Positions 54,556-64,000 of a stretch of 64,000 nt of DNA are shown here, piece after piece. The position numbers were made by a program, and so were the translations under genes. Within the stretch, counting starts at the first letter, position 1. Each line of letters begins with the position of its first letter. The notes under the pieces were generated by a model. It had not been told where the DNA came from. It was given only the letters and a program-made list of their open reading frames with translations, and did not search any database. Source of the DNA: Trichopria drosophilae (taxonomy: Eukaryota > Arthropoda > Insecta > Hymenoptera > Diapriidae); the NCBI GenBank assembly GCA_030407085.1, contig CM059585.1, forward strand, positions 68,808,501 to 68,872,500. Reading direction: 5' to 3'.

Positions 54556-55701
54556 ATGTTAGTCATAACAACATTACTAGACTACATTTAAGATAATGTT
54601 ATAAATTAATGTTGATTTATTAGAAATTTTAAAGTACATCTTGTATGTGTTTTATTTGTTAAGGGACGGAATGGTGCGTTCAAGTAATTAAATAAATCTG
54701 GAAATAAATATATAAATATCCAGGCTTATTTTTCTTTTATTCTCCTGTCGCTATAATTGAAGGTAAATTTATTGTAAAATTAAATTACATAATTTCATTA
54801 AAATATTTCATTATGTTTTTCCAAATATGTTCTGGTATGCATTTGTAATTTTGAAAAAAATTGAACAATGTCGCATGTTAGAGTCATTTGTCTGAAAAGG
54901 TCTGGAGAGAGAACATTTTTGATAAGTGACTGTTACCTGATGCAGATATTATTTTGTCTTAACTACAAACTTCAGAGCAATTGGTATATCAACATTTTTA
55001 ACCGTGCTAATAAACGCCAATAATTTTTGCTGCATCGTCGTAAATATGGCGTTTACTCCGACAAAGGTATGTAGTTCTGTACTAAAAATTACTTTAAAAT
55101 CATATGATAAATCATATGAGATTTTTGTTTTTTCATCAGATACTGCACTATTTCTGTTTGATTTTTCATATTATTGTTAATTCTGAGAATATCATGATAA
55201 ATGTAATTAAAATTTTCTTCAATCATCTGAGATATTAAAGCGATAATAAAAATCTCATATGATCTAACGAAAATTTTCCCCAGGGTTAGCAATTATTTTA
55301 TTAGGATTATTATTATCCATTCTTGCCTAGTGTGTGTGTTTTTGAAAATCGTGATGATCGCCATGCAATGTCATTCGTTCCTCACAACCAATCAAGTGCA
55401 CGCAGAAAGAGAAGGCGCGAATTTTAAATTTGATTAAAGTTATTGCGAAAAAAAGCGCAACATATTTGTATGATCAAACGAACTTACCTGCAACAGAAGT
55501 TCGATCATAATTATTCTAAGTGCCTCGTTTGTTCGAAGATAATTGAAGAAATAAATAATGAATGTAGAATATTACTTTTTTTTGATAACGAATACAGTTG
55601 TGCTAAAATAAAAAGTGTAAACAAATTTTTTACCCACACATTTGCTTTAACCTAAAAATTCGCCTTTCCGATAAAATTGCTACTACATTTTTCTCAATTA
55701 A

Positions 55702-56592
55702 CCCTTTGTGTCATAGTGTTCCCCACAGGGAACACCTTTTGTCCGTTGGATTTTCTCACCCCACGGATTATTTTTTCATTATTTTTACTTCGCATTTAAT
55801 TTTCTACATAGCTCAGGCATTGGTATAACAAATTTATGATATTTTGGGCAACAATTTACTAATTTCAAATAATTATAAGCAGTATAATACTAAAAAACAA
55901 AGATTTTTTTAAAAAGAAATCGTTTGTAAAAAACTATCTCCCGTAACCATGAAGAGGAAAATATCAATTCTTATTTTTTTTCGGTCGCTGATTACGAATC
56001 CAAGCCTAGAATTTCGAAATTCAAGATGGCGGACTCATAATGTTAAATATTCATCGATTTTTGTAATTTTTATCATCCTTTAGTATTTGAGTCTCTGATG
56101 ACGAATCTACAGTCAGATTCTCAAAATTCAAAATGGCGGCTTCAAAATGGCAGACGCCTACTCTAAATTTTCAAATTTCAGAAATGAAAAAAATATCACC
56201 GCTTTCTAAGCAGAATTACTAAGAAAAAATATCTCTTGCAATTTTTATCTAAATTGAACTGATTCCGAGAAAAAACTTACCTAACTTACCATAATTTATG
56301 TTGTGCCACTGCATTACGAAAATTTCGAGAACTTTTCTTTTGGAAACAATGCGATCTAGCAGCTAATCACAAGAGACACTTTCTGTTGGCAATTTTGGTT
56401 AGAATACGATAGAATTTTTTCCATTTTCAAAATCTGTAACTCTAGAGATGTCGTTTATTCGCCAATTCTAAGCCGCCATTTTGGATTTCGAAAACCTAAC
56501 CATGAATGCGTAATCAGCTTTCTTAAAAAACTTTGTATACCAAACTTCAAGTAAATCGGATATACATATAATGAAAATCGTGACACAAAGGG
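55702..56592. mobile_element. Non-autonomous piggyBac-type element
   Basis: Ends CCCTTTGTGTCA and TGACACAAAGGG, flanked by TTAA at 55698-55701 and 56593-56596. About 890 bp with no transposase. The interior contains AAAATGGCGG-type words like those of the piggyBac at 39941-44703, but the termini differ, so it belongs to another subfamily. Confidence 0.85.
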
Positions 56593-56595
56593 TTA

Positions 56596-57690
56596 AGGGG
56601 AGGCACCACCCTCAAACCAACTTTATGAACACCTTAAACAAAATCTGAAAACATCATTTATTAAGTCATTTTTGACTGGGAATATAGTGGTGCTAGAATG
56701 AAAAGTGTAAGAAATTATTTTTACCTATAAATTGTAGATAAAAAAAAAGTTGTATTTTTTAAATAATGTGCTACATTTTTTTAAATTAATTTAAAAATTC
56801 CCAAAAAATTAGGGTGAACATAAAAAGAAATTTTAAAAATAATGACGTATGAATTTTTAAAAAATCCATATTATTCGAAAAAATAATTTTTTATAGAATA
56901 AAACAATTGTTTTAAGGGTCAAAAAATATTTTTACATTTTTTATTCTAGCAACACTCAATTCCACGTTAAAAGTTACTCAAGAAATAAATTTTTCGACCC
57001 CAACAATTTCTCGTGAAAAAAAGTTTTTTCTTGAAGAAATGCTTGTACATTTTTCGAAATTAAGGGGCCTCCAGTCGGATCGGTCGATAAAGTAGCAATC
57101 AATACGTTAAAAAATGTTAATTAAAAATAACTGAATCGGTTTTTTAAAATTCGGCCGCCATAAAGGCAATTCTAACCACTATATACGATCTAAAATCTCT
57201 CTACTATAAAAAATATCAAAGAAATTTATCGTGAAATGATCGAGAATTTTCTTAAATAAGTAAAAATCATCTATTTACGAAAATTCGCGGTCAATTCACT
57301 ATAAATGTCTTTGATATTTTTTAAGAGATCATATATAGTGGTTACCATTACCTTTGTGGCGGCCGAATTTTTAAAAACCGATTCAGTTTTCTGACTTGCA
57401 TTTCTTAACGTAGATTACTACCTTATCGACCGACTGGAGCCCCCTTAATGTAAAAATTCACAAAAATTAGGGTGAATATAAAAACACATTTTATAAATAA
57501 TTACGCATGAATTTTAAAAAATTCCATGTTTAAAAAAAAAAGAAACAAAATTTCTTTTTTTGGTCAAAAAAATTTTTTACACTTTTCATTCTTGCACCAT
57601 TGAATCCCACGCCAAAATTACTAAAATAATTTTTTTAAATTTTTTAAGGGTGTATTTCATACCGCTGATTTTGAGGGTGGTGCCTCCCCG
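56596..57690. mobile_element. TA-flanked MITE with a nested MITE
   Basis: Ends are inverted: AGGGGAGGCACCACCCTCAAA at the left and, at the right, TTTGAGGGTGGTGCCTCCCCG with AT-rich sequence before it. TA lies at 56594-56595 and 57691-57692. The left TA falls inside the TTAA that closes the preceding piggyBac-type element, so this element inserted right at that boundary. The GGGGAGGC start recalls the MITE at 40051. Confidence 0.8.
57063..57445. mobile_element. Nested TA-flanked MITE
   Basis: Ends AGGGGCCTCCAGTCGG and CCGACTGGAGCCCCCT, TA at 57061-57062 and 57446-57447. It is largely palindromic: the two halves both contain the TTTCGGCCGCCA/TGGCGGCCGAA-type word and the ATATATAGTGGTTA stretch. 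It splits the MITE 56596-57690. Confidence 0.83.
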
Positions 57691-58967
57691 TAATTTAAAA
57701 ATTCTAAAAAATTACAGTGAAGATAAAAACACATTTTCTACATAATTACAGATGGATTTTAAACGATTCTACTTTACTTTTATTTCTTTTTATGGGTAAA
57801 ACTTCCATTATTTTTATCTCGACATAGACTTTCGAAGGGACCAAATTTCATTTCTTCATGAGACCTTATATATACGTCGTTTTTTATATAAACGCTATTA
57901 TTAATATTGATTAATGTAATTTTCCGTTAGTAATATATATCTGCAATTTACAGGAAAATGTTGCAAAGCTGAGTGCATTAAAAGATGCTGGACGGAACAC
58001 CGGAGAGATTGCCCTGCAGCTTGGATGCTCGGTGAGGACGGTTCAACGCTGGTTCGCTAGAACGGAACAAGATAATCAGTTTGTCGATCTCCGTTCTACG
58101 AACAGTGGCAGGAAGCCAATTCTCACCGAGCAAAATTGTGAAGCAATTGTGGAAGCAGTGCAGCGGGACCCCTTCAGGCCAGTGGGCAGATTGCCCGAAG
58201 AATTGGGCCTACCAGTTTCCGACGACACCGTCTGGAGGACAGTGAAAAAGGCTGGCTTCTCCTACAGGCCTGCTGCTACGAAGCCAAGCCTGACAGATAG
58301 GCACCGACGCGAAAGGGTAATATTCGCTCACCGTTATCTGCCATTGTCAGATCAAACATGGAGGTCTGTCGTCTTCATGGACGAAAAGACCTTCAGTTCT
58401 GATAAGGACGGACGACATCATGTCTGGCGTCTGACCGGTACCAGATACAGGCCTGAAAATATGATACCATCTACCTCAAGTGGAAGGAGAACTGTTGCCT
58501 TCTAGGGTTGGATGTCAGGTGATGGGGTAGGCGATCTCGTTGAGGTCGGTAGGCATTTCTCCGGGGAACAATACACTAACATTTTAGATGGCGTATTGTA
58601 CCCGGCGATTAGGCAACGTTATCCCCTACCCGATTATCCAACCATCACAATCGCAGAAGACTACAGTAGCATCCACACAGCCAGGGTGGTGCGTGAGTGG
58701 TATCATGATCATCCTGATCTGGTGAGGTTGGACTGGCCTGCGAAGTCGCCCGACCTTAACATAATTGAAAATGTTTGGTCTCACATGGTCAGAGAATGGC
58801 GACCGAATTTGCCTCATCGCGTCGATGAAGTTAAAGCCAGGGCAAGAGATGGCTGGGAGAGCCTCCGAGGAGCAGCTGGACAACAATTATGTGCCACCCT
58901 ATCTGCTTCTATGAACCGCAGACTTCGTGCGGTCATAGAAGCAGAAGGACATTCAATTAACTATTGA

Positions 58968-60027
58968 TATGTAAATATTGTAGATGTTGTAAATAACTTG
59001 TAAATAATAAAAGTATTGTACATATTACACGTATTGTGATGACATTTGATTATATTTTAGTTGTATTAAATTCAGTATTAAATTCACTAATTGGCATCTC
59101 CACAGTGCCATGAACCCTCGACGAAACCGAATTTGTTTTTTTACATTAGCACTAAATTTTTTTTCTTTTTAATATAATTTATAAATAGATGATTTGGCAC
59201 AGGCTGGGGTGGATGATACGGTTGCGTTTCAGTCTCTTCATTCGGAACACACAAATATTGGTATCGGATAAGAACCACGATTGTTTCGTCGAAAAACTGC
59301 ATTGTTCAATCTGTGGAAGATACATACCCAAAATATTTGTAGGTTGAAATGTATCGAGAAATATTTTTACTTACTTCTTTCTGATATTAGATATCGTCAG
59401 ATCTTTTTTCTTAATTTAGCTGTCTTTAGAAGTGCAGAAATAAGCAACGTTGACAGGGCTACCGCTCATAGCGAATTCTAGGCTTTACACCGAAGTCGCA
59501 CCGGTGCAGGGGTGGAATCGTGCATCGAAATGTTGGTAACAATAATTGTTGCAATTCCTAGATTCCTGCTGGAATTGAAATTTTTGATGGATTATCAACA
59601 TTTAATGGAATAAAATTAAATTATAATTTATCTATTCATTCATCTCTTTACGCGAAAGTTCATCCACGGTGCAGAAGTGCAACACTGGGGCAAGGTCTAG
59701 AATTCGCTATTATTAAACCACAAGAGGGAGCCTCCTTACTAAGGCGCGAAAATTCAAAAATCGGAGTTACTTTCTCGCAAATTTTAACAGCTTAACACAT
59801 AAGAAATTTCTAAAATCAAAAGCGTGTAATGAAGTTTGCTATTCGTGACGATTTAATAATAAATAATAAGTAGTAATAAATTAATTTAAAATAAATTGTA
59901 TTTTAAGCAATATCAGATGAAGCCTGACAGAAATTAAGTTTTCATTTGTTTCATCAGTAGCCTTGAAGCCATTTGTATTAAACAAAACACATTCAGGATT
60001 AACTCACTCATTAGAAAGAACCTGAAA
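58968..60027. other. Spacer between the transposase and the small spliced gene
   Basis: AT-rich, starting with a likely polyadenylation signal for the transposase (AATAAAAG near 59006). No further exon or repeat recognised. Confidence 0.5.
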
Positions 60028-60553
60028 ATGGAGAAAAATTATCCGTAAGTATTAATTACAATACATTAATTAATTACGAGTAATTCAAATACAGTTTTAA
60101 ATATATATGTCTTTTTTTCTTTATAGGATTACGACAAAGCAGCACAAGTGGCCAAGGAGGATAGCCAGCGCCAATGAGTGCATCCGTGAGAGGTGGGACC
60201 TCAACGGATGCTCAGAAATGGAGATGAAGGATACTCACATCCTGTGGCATTCCATAGAAAGTATCCTGAACGACATGGGAAAAAATGTCCACATGGAAAA
60301 ATGCGTTCATCAGTGGAAGGATGTAAGTATAACATCATCAAGTTCTACAAACGTTAAAAAATGAATGTTTTTAAGAAAATTTTAATTTACTTTTTTTCAG
60401 ATAATGGACATGATGATGGCAAAAACCCCAAACTTTCGAAAAAAAGCCGGGGATATAAAATGTCCATTCCATGAAATTTTGGAATGTAGAACATCCAATG
60501 ATTATAAATTCTATTACAAATTTCTCGACTACAAACAACATTTATCCGATTAA
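60028..60553 (+). CDS. Small three-exon gene with a Trp-rich Myb/SANT-like domain
   Basis: Exons 60028-60044 (MEKNY), 60127-60322 and 60401-60553 join with consistent phase and canonical GTAAGT donors and TTTATAG / TTTTTTTCAG acceptors to give 121 residues without a stop. The middle exon has regularly spaced tryptophans (HKWPRRI, RERWDLNG, ILWHSIE, VHQWKD) in short helices, the pattern of Myb/SANT or trihelix DNA-binding domains. The C-terminal part is basic then aromatic (FRKKAGDIKCPF, FYYKFLDYKQ). An AATAAAA signal follows near 60588. It lies with the transposase inside the long inverted repeat, so it could be an accessory DNA-binding protein of that element; this is inference. Confidence 0.65.
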
Positions 60554-60837
60554 ATTAATTATTGTTTACAAAATTATATAATGTACAATAAAACAATCAA
60601 TAAATTGTAAGAAATAAAAATTTTAAAACGAATTTATTGTCCTTTTATTTATTTCAATAAACAAACGGTGTTACAATTGTTTATTTTTTATTTATTTATT
60701 TATTTAAACGGCAATAATATTTCTTTTTTGCACAGATATATATTCAATATACAAGAGGTGTTGTAATTGTGAAGCTTTCTGGGAGCAAAAGGTAAGAATT
60801 GGCTTTGAAAAGCAAATAAATGTAATATTAACGACGA
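60554..60837. other. Spacer before the right arm
   Basis: AT-rich, with a TTTATTTA microsatellite near 60688-60705. No gene seen. Confidence 0.5.
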
Positions 60838-61630
60838 TATTAAAATTATCAAATTTTCTAAGAGCGACGATAAAGAATTGGGCAGCGACAAAAGAATTAA
60901 TAAAGAGGGGATCACGATATTGAAATTTGGAGGCTTTCCTAAAGCGACCAGTGAGAATTGGGCTGCGAGAACAGAATTAATGAAAAATGAGACACGACAT
61001 CAAAGTTATGAAGATTTCTAAGAGCGAGAGAAAAGAATTAGGCTGCGAGAAGAAAATTGTTGAAAAGGCAGACACGATATTGAAATTTGGAGGCTTTCTG
61101 AAAGCGACCAGTGAGAATTGGGCTGCGAGAACAGAATTAATGAAAAGTGGGACACGACATTAGAGTATTGAGGATTTCTAAGAGCGAGAGAAAAGAATTG
61201 GGCTGCGAGTGGAGAAGTAGTGAAAAGGCGAACCCAATCTGAAAGTTTCTGAGCTTTCTGAGGGCGATAGAAAAGAATTACGCTGCGAGAAGAAAATTGT
61301 TGAAAAGGCGGACACGACATTGAAATTTGAAGGCTTTCTGAAAGCGACCAGTGAGAATTGGGCTGCGAGGACAGAATTCACGAAACGTGGGACACGACAT
61401 TAAAGTTATGAAGATTTCTAAGAGCGAGAGAAAAGAATTAGGCTGCGAGAAGAAAATTGTTGAAAAGGCAGAGACGATATTGAAATTTGGAGGCTTTCTG
61501 AAAGCGACCAGTGAGAATTGGGCTGCGAGAACAGAATTCATGAAAAGTGGGACACGACATTAGAGTATTGAGGATTTCTAAGAGCGAGAGAAAAGAATTG
61601 GGCTGCGAGAAGAGAATTATTGAAAAAGGG
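60838..61630 (-). repeat. 79-bp tandem repeats at the inner end of the right arm
   Basis: About ten copies marked by GAATTGGGCTGCGAGA at 79-81-bp spacing from 60870 to 61600. Two variants alternate (AAAGCGACCAGTGAG and TAAGAGCGAGAGAAAAG), forming a ~160-bp higher-order unit. The short minus-strand frames here follow the repeat and are not genes. Confidence 0.9.
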
Positions 61631-64000
61631 AACCCGTTTTGCAAGAATCTGCAGTTGCCTCTGCTGTTCCATATCTGTAAAAAATTTCTTCTTTGTAGAA
61701 AAGATTTCTTGATTATGTGACATTTCTTGCATTATGTCGCATTTTCCATTCGCAATTTTCGCATCGATGTTGCCATGTAAGTCTTGCCTGTGTCAACCGG
61801 GCCTTTTTGATCGACATGTGTTGCGAAAAGTTGAACTGCAGCTGATTTTTTCGGTCACACACCTTTGTTCCAGTTGTGCTCTAAAGATTTTGAAGTTGTC
61901 GACGGCGAGTGTAAGAAGCATGGATCATCATTGTCCATCAAAAGTATACACGGGCTCTGCAAACTAGGACATACAAATATTAGTTGCATAATCCTGATTT
62001 TATTCGAGGCACATAATCATGGAACATTGACATAAGGAAAAAAGACATACCTTACAAAGCATCTCTTTCTTTGCCGCAATTGCCAAATCAAATTTGCACA
62101 TTTCTACACATGCGTATCTATGGGCAGTCAAGCCCTTATACGCTTAATTAATAAATAAAATAAACGACATTATATTTTTTTGCACATGATAACTAACCTG
62201 ACAAGCACGTTGACGACAGCGGAGTCTTAGAACTGCGGAAATCATCCCCTGAGAAGAAGCGGAGTTGTAGCGATCTTTCTGTAATTGAAGCTGACGATGG
62301 TGATGGTAACTATAAACATCTATTCCACACAGGCAAGGAGATGAGAGATTCTTGGCGCACAATGATCCCTTTGAACCGGTCTGGCAGGTGTGTCCTTGAA
62401 AAAAGACATAACCCACCAAGAATCACATTCTTTCGAGCAAATGGCAAGTGATCTTTACATATTTAGGTATATGGATATATCTTTTTATTTTAGCATTTAT
62501 GTATATATTTTTTCCATTCATTAATTATTAATTTGAAAAAAATGTCATTATATACTTTATGATTTACAGATAGTTAAAAAAGTAATTAAAATTTCATTTT
62601 AAAATATGCTTAATTTACAACCAACCTGACAAGCACGTTGACGACCACAACAGGATTGGAGAACTGCGGAGATCATCCCCTGGGAAGAAACGGTAAAGAG
62701 AATTTGACCTATGTCAGGCACGCAGATACCCGCGGTGAAAGAGAGCAAGAGGGTGCGTGATAGAGCGAGCGAGATAGAGAAGGCCATCATTTAAATCACA
62801 CATATGCACATGTTTATCATCGTGTCATGGTTTGGTGGCTTTATGGGGTAGAATGATAAATTACTCAAGCCATGTTGCCATTTTCCGAACTAGGCGTAAA
62901 TTACGGCGACAGATATTCTGCGGTTGGGTGTACGGATGATTCCTGTCAAGATTCCTCACTGCCGTCTTTCCTCTATTGATTCAGTTTCGGCAAATGCATC
63001 TGACGACAGCTTTGGGGACTCAGATAAGCCATCCGACACAGGCGTGGGGTTGAGAGCTTCTTGCCGCTTGGTGTTCCCTATGAGCCGATCTGGCAGGTGT
63101 GTCCTTGAAAAAAGACATACCTTACAAAGCATCTCTTTCTTTGCCGCAAATGCCAAATCAAATTTGCACATTTAAACACATGCGTATCTACGGGCGGCCA
63201 AGCCCTTTTACGCATAATTAATAAATAAAATATGACATTATATTTTCATATTTGTGTACACCTTAAAACGAACCTGACACGCACGTAGATGATAACGGAG
63301 TTGTAGAACTGCGGAAATCATCCCCTGAGAAGAAGCGGAGTTATCAAGTCTTACTGCAGCGTTCCTTCGGCAATGGCGATGGTAACTCTGAACATCTATT
63401 CCACACCGTGAAACTGCATGTGAACCTAAGTTCACTTTTTGGCTCGAATCGCATGGGCGTTGTAAGTAAAAAATGACAGGAGAATTTAATATATTTTCTT
63501 TAGAACTAACCTGGCAATAACGTCGATAATAATGAAGTTGTCGAGTTGCAAGGATCATTCCCTAGGAAGAAAACAGGCTGGCAAGTCTCTATCAAACGCT
63601 CAAATCATTGCTTCAGCAATTCAGCGCTCAAGCAGAAGGCGTTGACGATCCGGTCCCACACAGTCGTATGGGAGATTGCTGTCGTCTCTTCTCGGATCCC
63701 ATGTGCTGGTCTGGCAGGTATATCCTTAAAAAGAAAACATAACCCACAAAGAACCACATTCCAAGCAAACAGCAAGCAAATTTGGATGTATATTTGCATA
63801 CATATATGCCTATATCCATTACGTGCATTTTTTAAGCATTATATTTCTTTTTCCACTACTTCAAGTATATTATTTTATTTAAATTTTTTCAGATTAGTGG
63901 CGGTCTGGCCCGCTTATGCTCAATAAAGAAATAAATAAAAAATGCCAAGATAATATATTTAGTACAGAACTAACCTGATAAACATATCCACGACAACGGA
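60838..64000 (-). repeat. Right arm of the very long inverted repeat (cut by window end)
   Basis: Partner of 52067-54555. Longer than the left arm because it has about ten 79-bp repeats instead of about five, and an extra ~430-bp segment near 62665-63095 that contains another start-like module. Confidence 0.92.

Larger units (their letters stand above)
55046..58967 (+). pseudogene. Tc1/IS630-type DDE transposase gene, one intron, one in-frame stop
   Basis: Exon 55046-55066 (ATG, MAFTPTK) ends at a donor GTATGT; exon 57954-58967 follows the acceptor CAATTTACAG. They join in phase 0 to give about 344 codons, the normal Tc1 size. The N-terminal helix-turn-helix reads TGEIALQLGCSVRTVQRW. Catalytic motifs are VVFMDEKTF (first Asp), TIAEDYSSIH (second, where Tc1 has Gln-Asp-Asn) and SPDLNIIENVW (Glu), with 35 residues between the last two. 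One TAG interrupts the frame at 58503-58505. The coding part is GC-richer than the AT-rich flanks. The 2.9-kb intron holds three MITEs. It lies in the core between the long inverted arms, which it may have mobilised. Confidence 0.75.

Noticed and set aside
60838..61630. Possible CRISPR-like array
   Set aside because: Units are contiguous 79-bp tandem repeats with no unique spacers, in a eukaryotic transposon context.
61018..61732. Several overlapping minus-strand frames rich in FSQPNS-type repeats
   Set aside because: They are the translation of the 79-bp tandem repeat, shifted from copy to copy.

Overview
The window reads as repeat-dense, gene-poor, AT-rich arthropod nuclear DNA, most likely from an insect. 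I lean towards a hymenopteran such as an ant because of the mix of Polinton, piggyBac, P-like, Tc1-like and Ty3-like elements, but that is inference. There is no rRNA, no functional tRNA gene, no CRISPR array and no host housekeeping gene that I can defend. Almost everything I can support is a transposable element, and many insertion boundaries can be set to the base because target-site duplications (TSDs) are intact.

Layout. 630-3674: two nested P-element-like transposons, each with its own 8-bp TSD; the inner one carries minus-strand THAP and transposase-type remnants. 4341-8973: a palindromic repeat interrupted by a young Ty3-type LTR retrotransposon (5029-8122), which keeps gag and protease but has lost the rest of pol. 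9991-28732: a ~2.7 kb dispersed repeat ('R1') split by a 16,002-bp Polinton/Maverick (11691-27692). 28733-32400: palindromic repeats and a two-exon minus-strand gene (30277-31197) related to the P-like remnants. 33255-37287: a short tandem repeat and MITEs. 37541-45029: a second, inverted copy of R1, split by a 4.76-kb piggyBac element (39941-44703) that itself holds a TA-flanked MITE. 45030-51000: MITEs, a cytosine/pyrimidine-rich block with possible exons, a pogo/Tigger remnant and an LTR fragment. 52067-64000: a very long, nearly identical inverted repeat around a ~6.3-kb core with a Tc1-like DDE transposase gene and a separate three-exon Trp-rich (Myb/SANT-like) gene.

The Polinton has two gene blocks diverging from about 16.9 kb. 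The leftward block is a phospholipase A2 plus basic core protein, an adenain-type protease, a single-jelly-roll penton-like protein, a major capsid protein and an unknown protein. The rightward block is a packaging ATPase, two conserved unknowns (one coiled-coil) and a chromodomain integrase. A protein-primed type B DNA polymerase runs leftward from the other end. Replication, integration and virion-type modules are therefore all present, but the polymerase, protease, penton and capsid genes carry stops or frameshifts, and a tRNA-derived SINE interrupts the polymerase.

The two R1 copies act as mutual controls: the copy lacking the Polinton shows the empty Polinton site, and the copy lacking piggyBac shows the empty TTAA site. 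The most novel candidate is the long-inverted-repeat structure at 52-64 kb.
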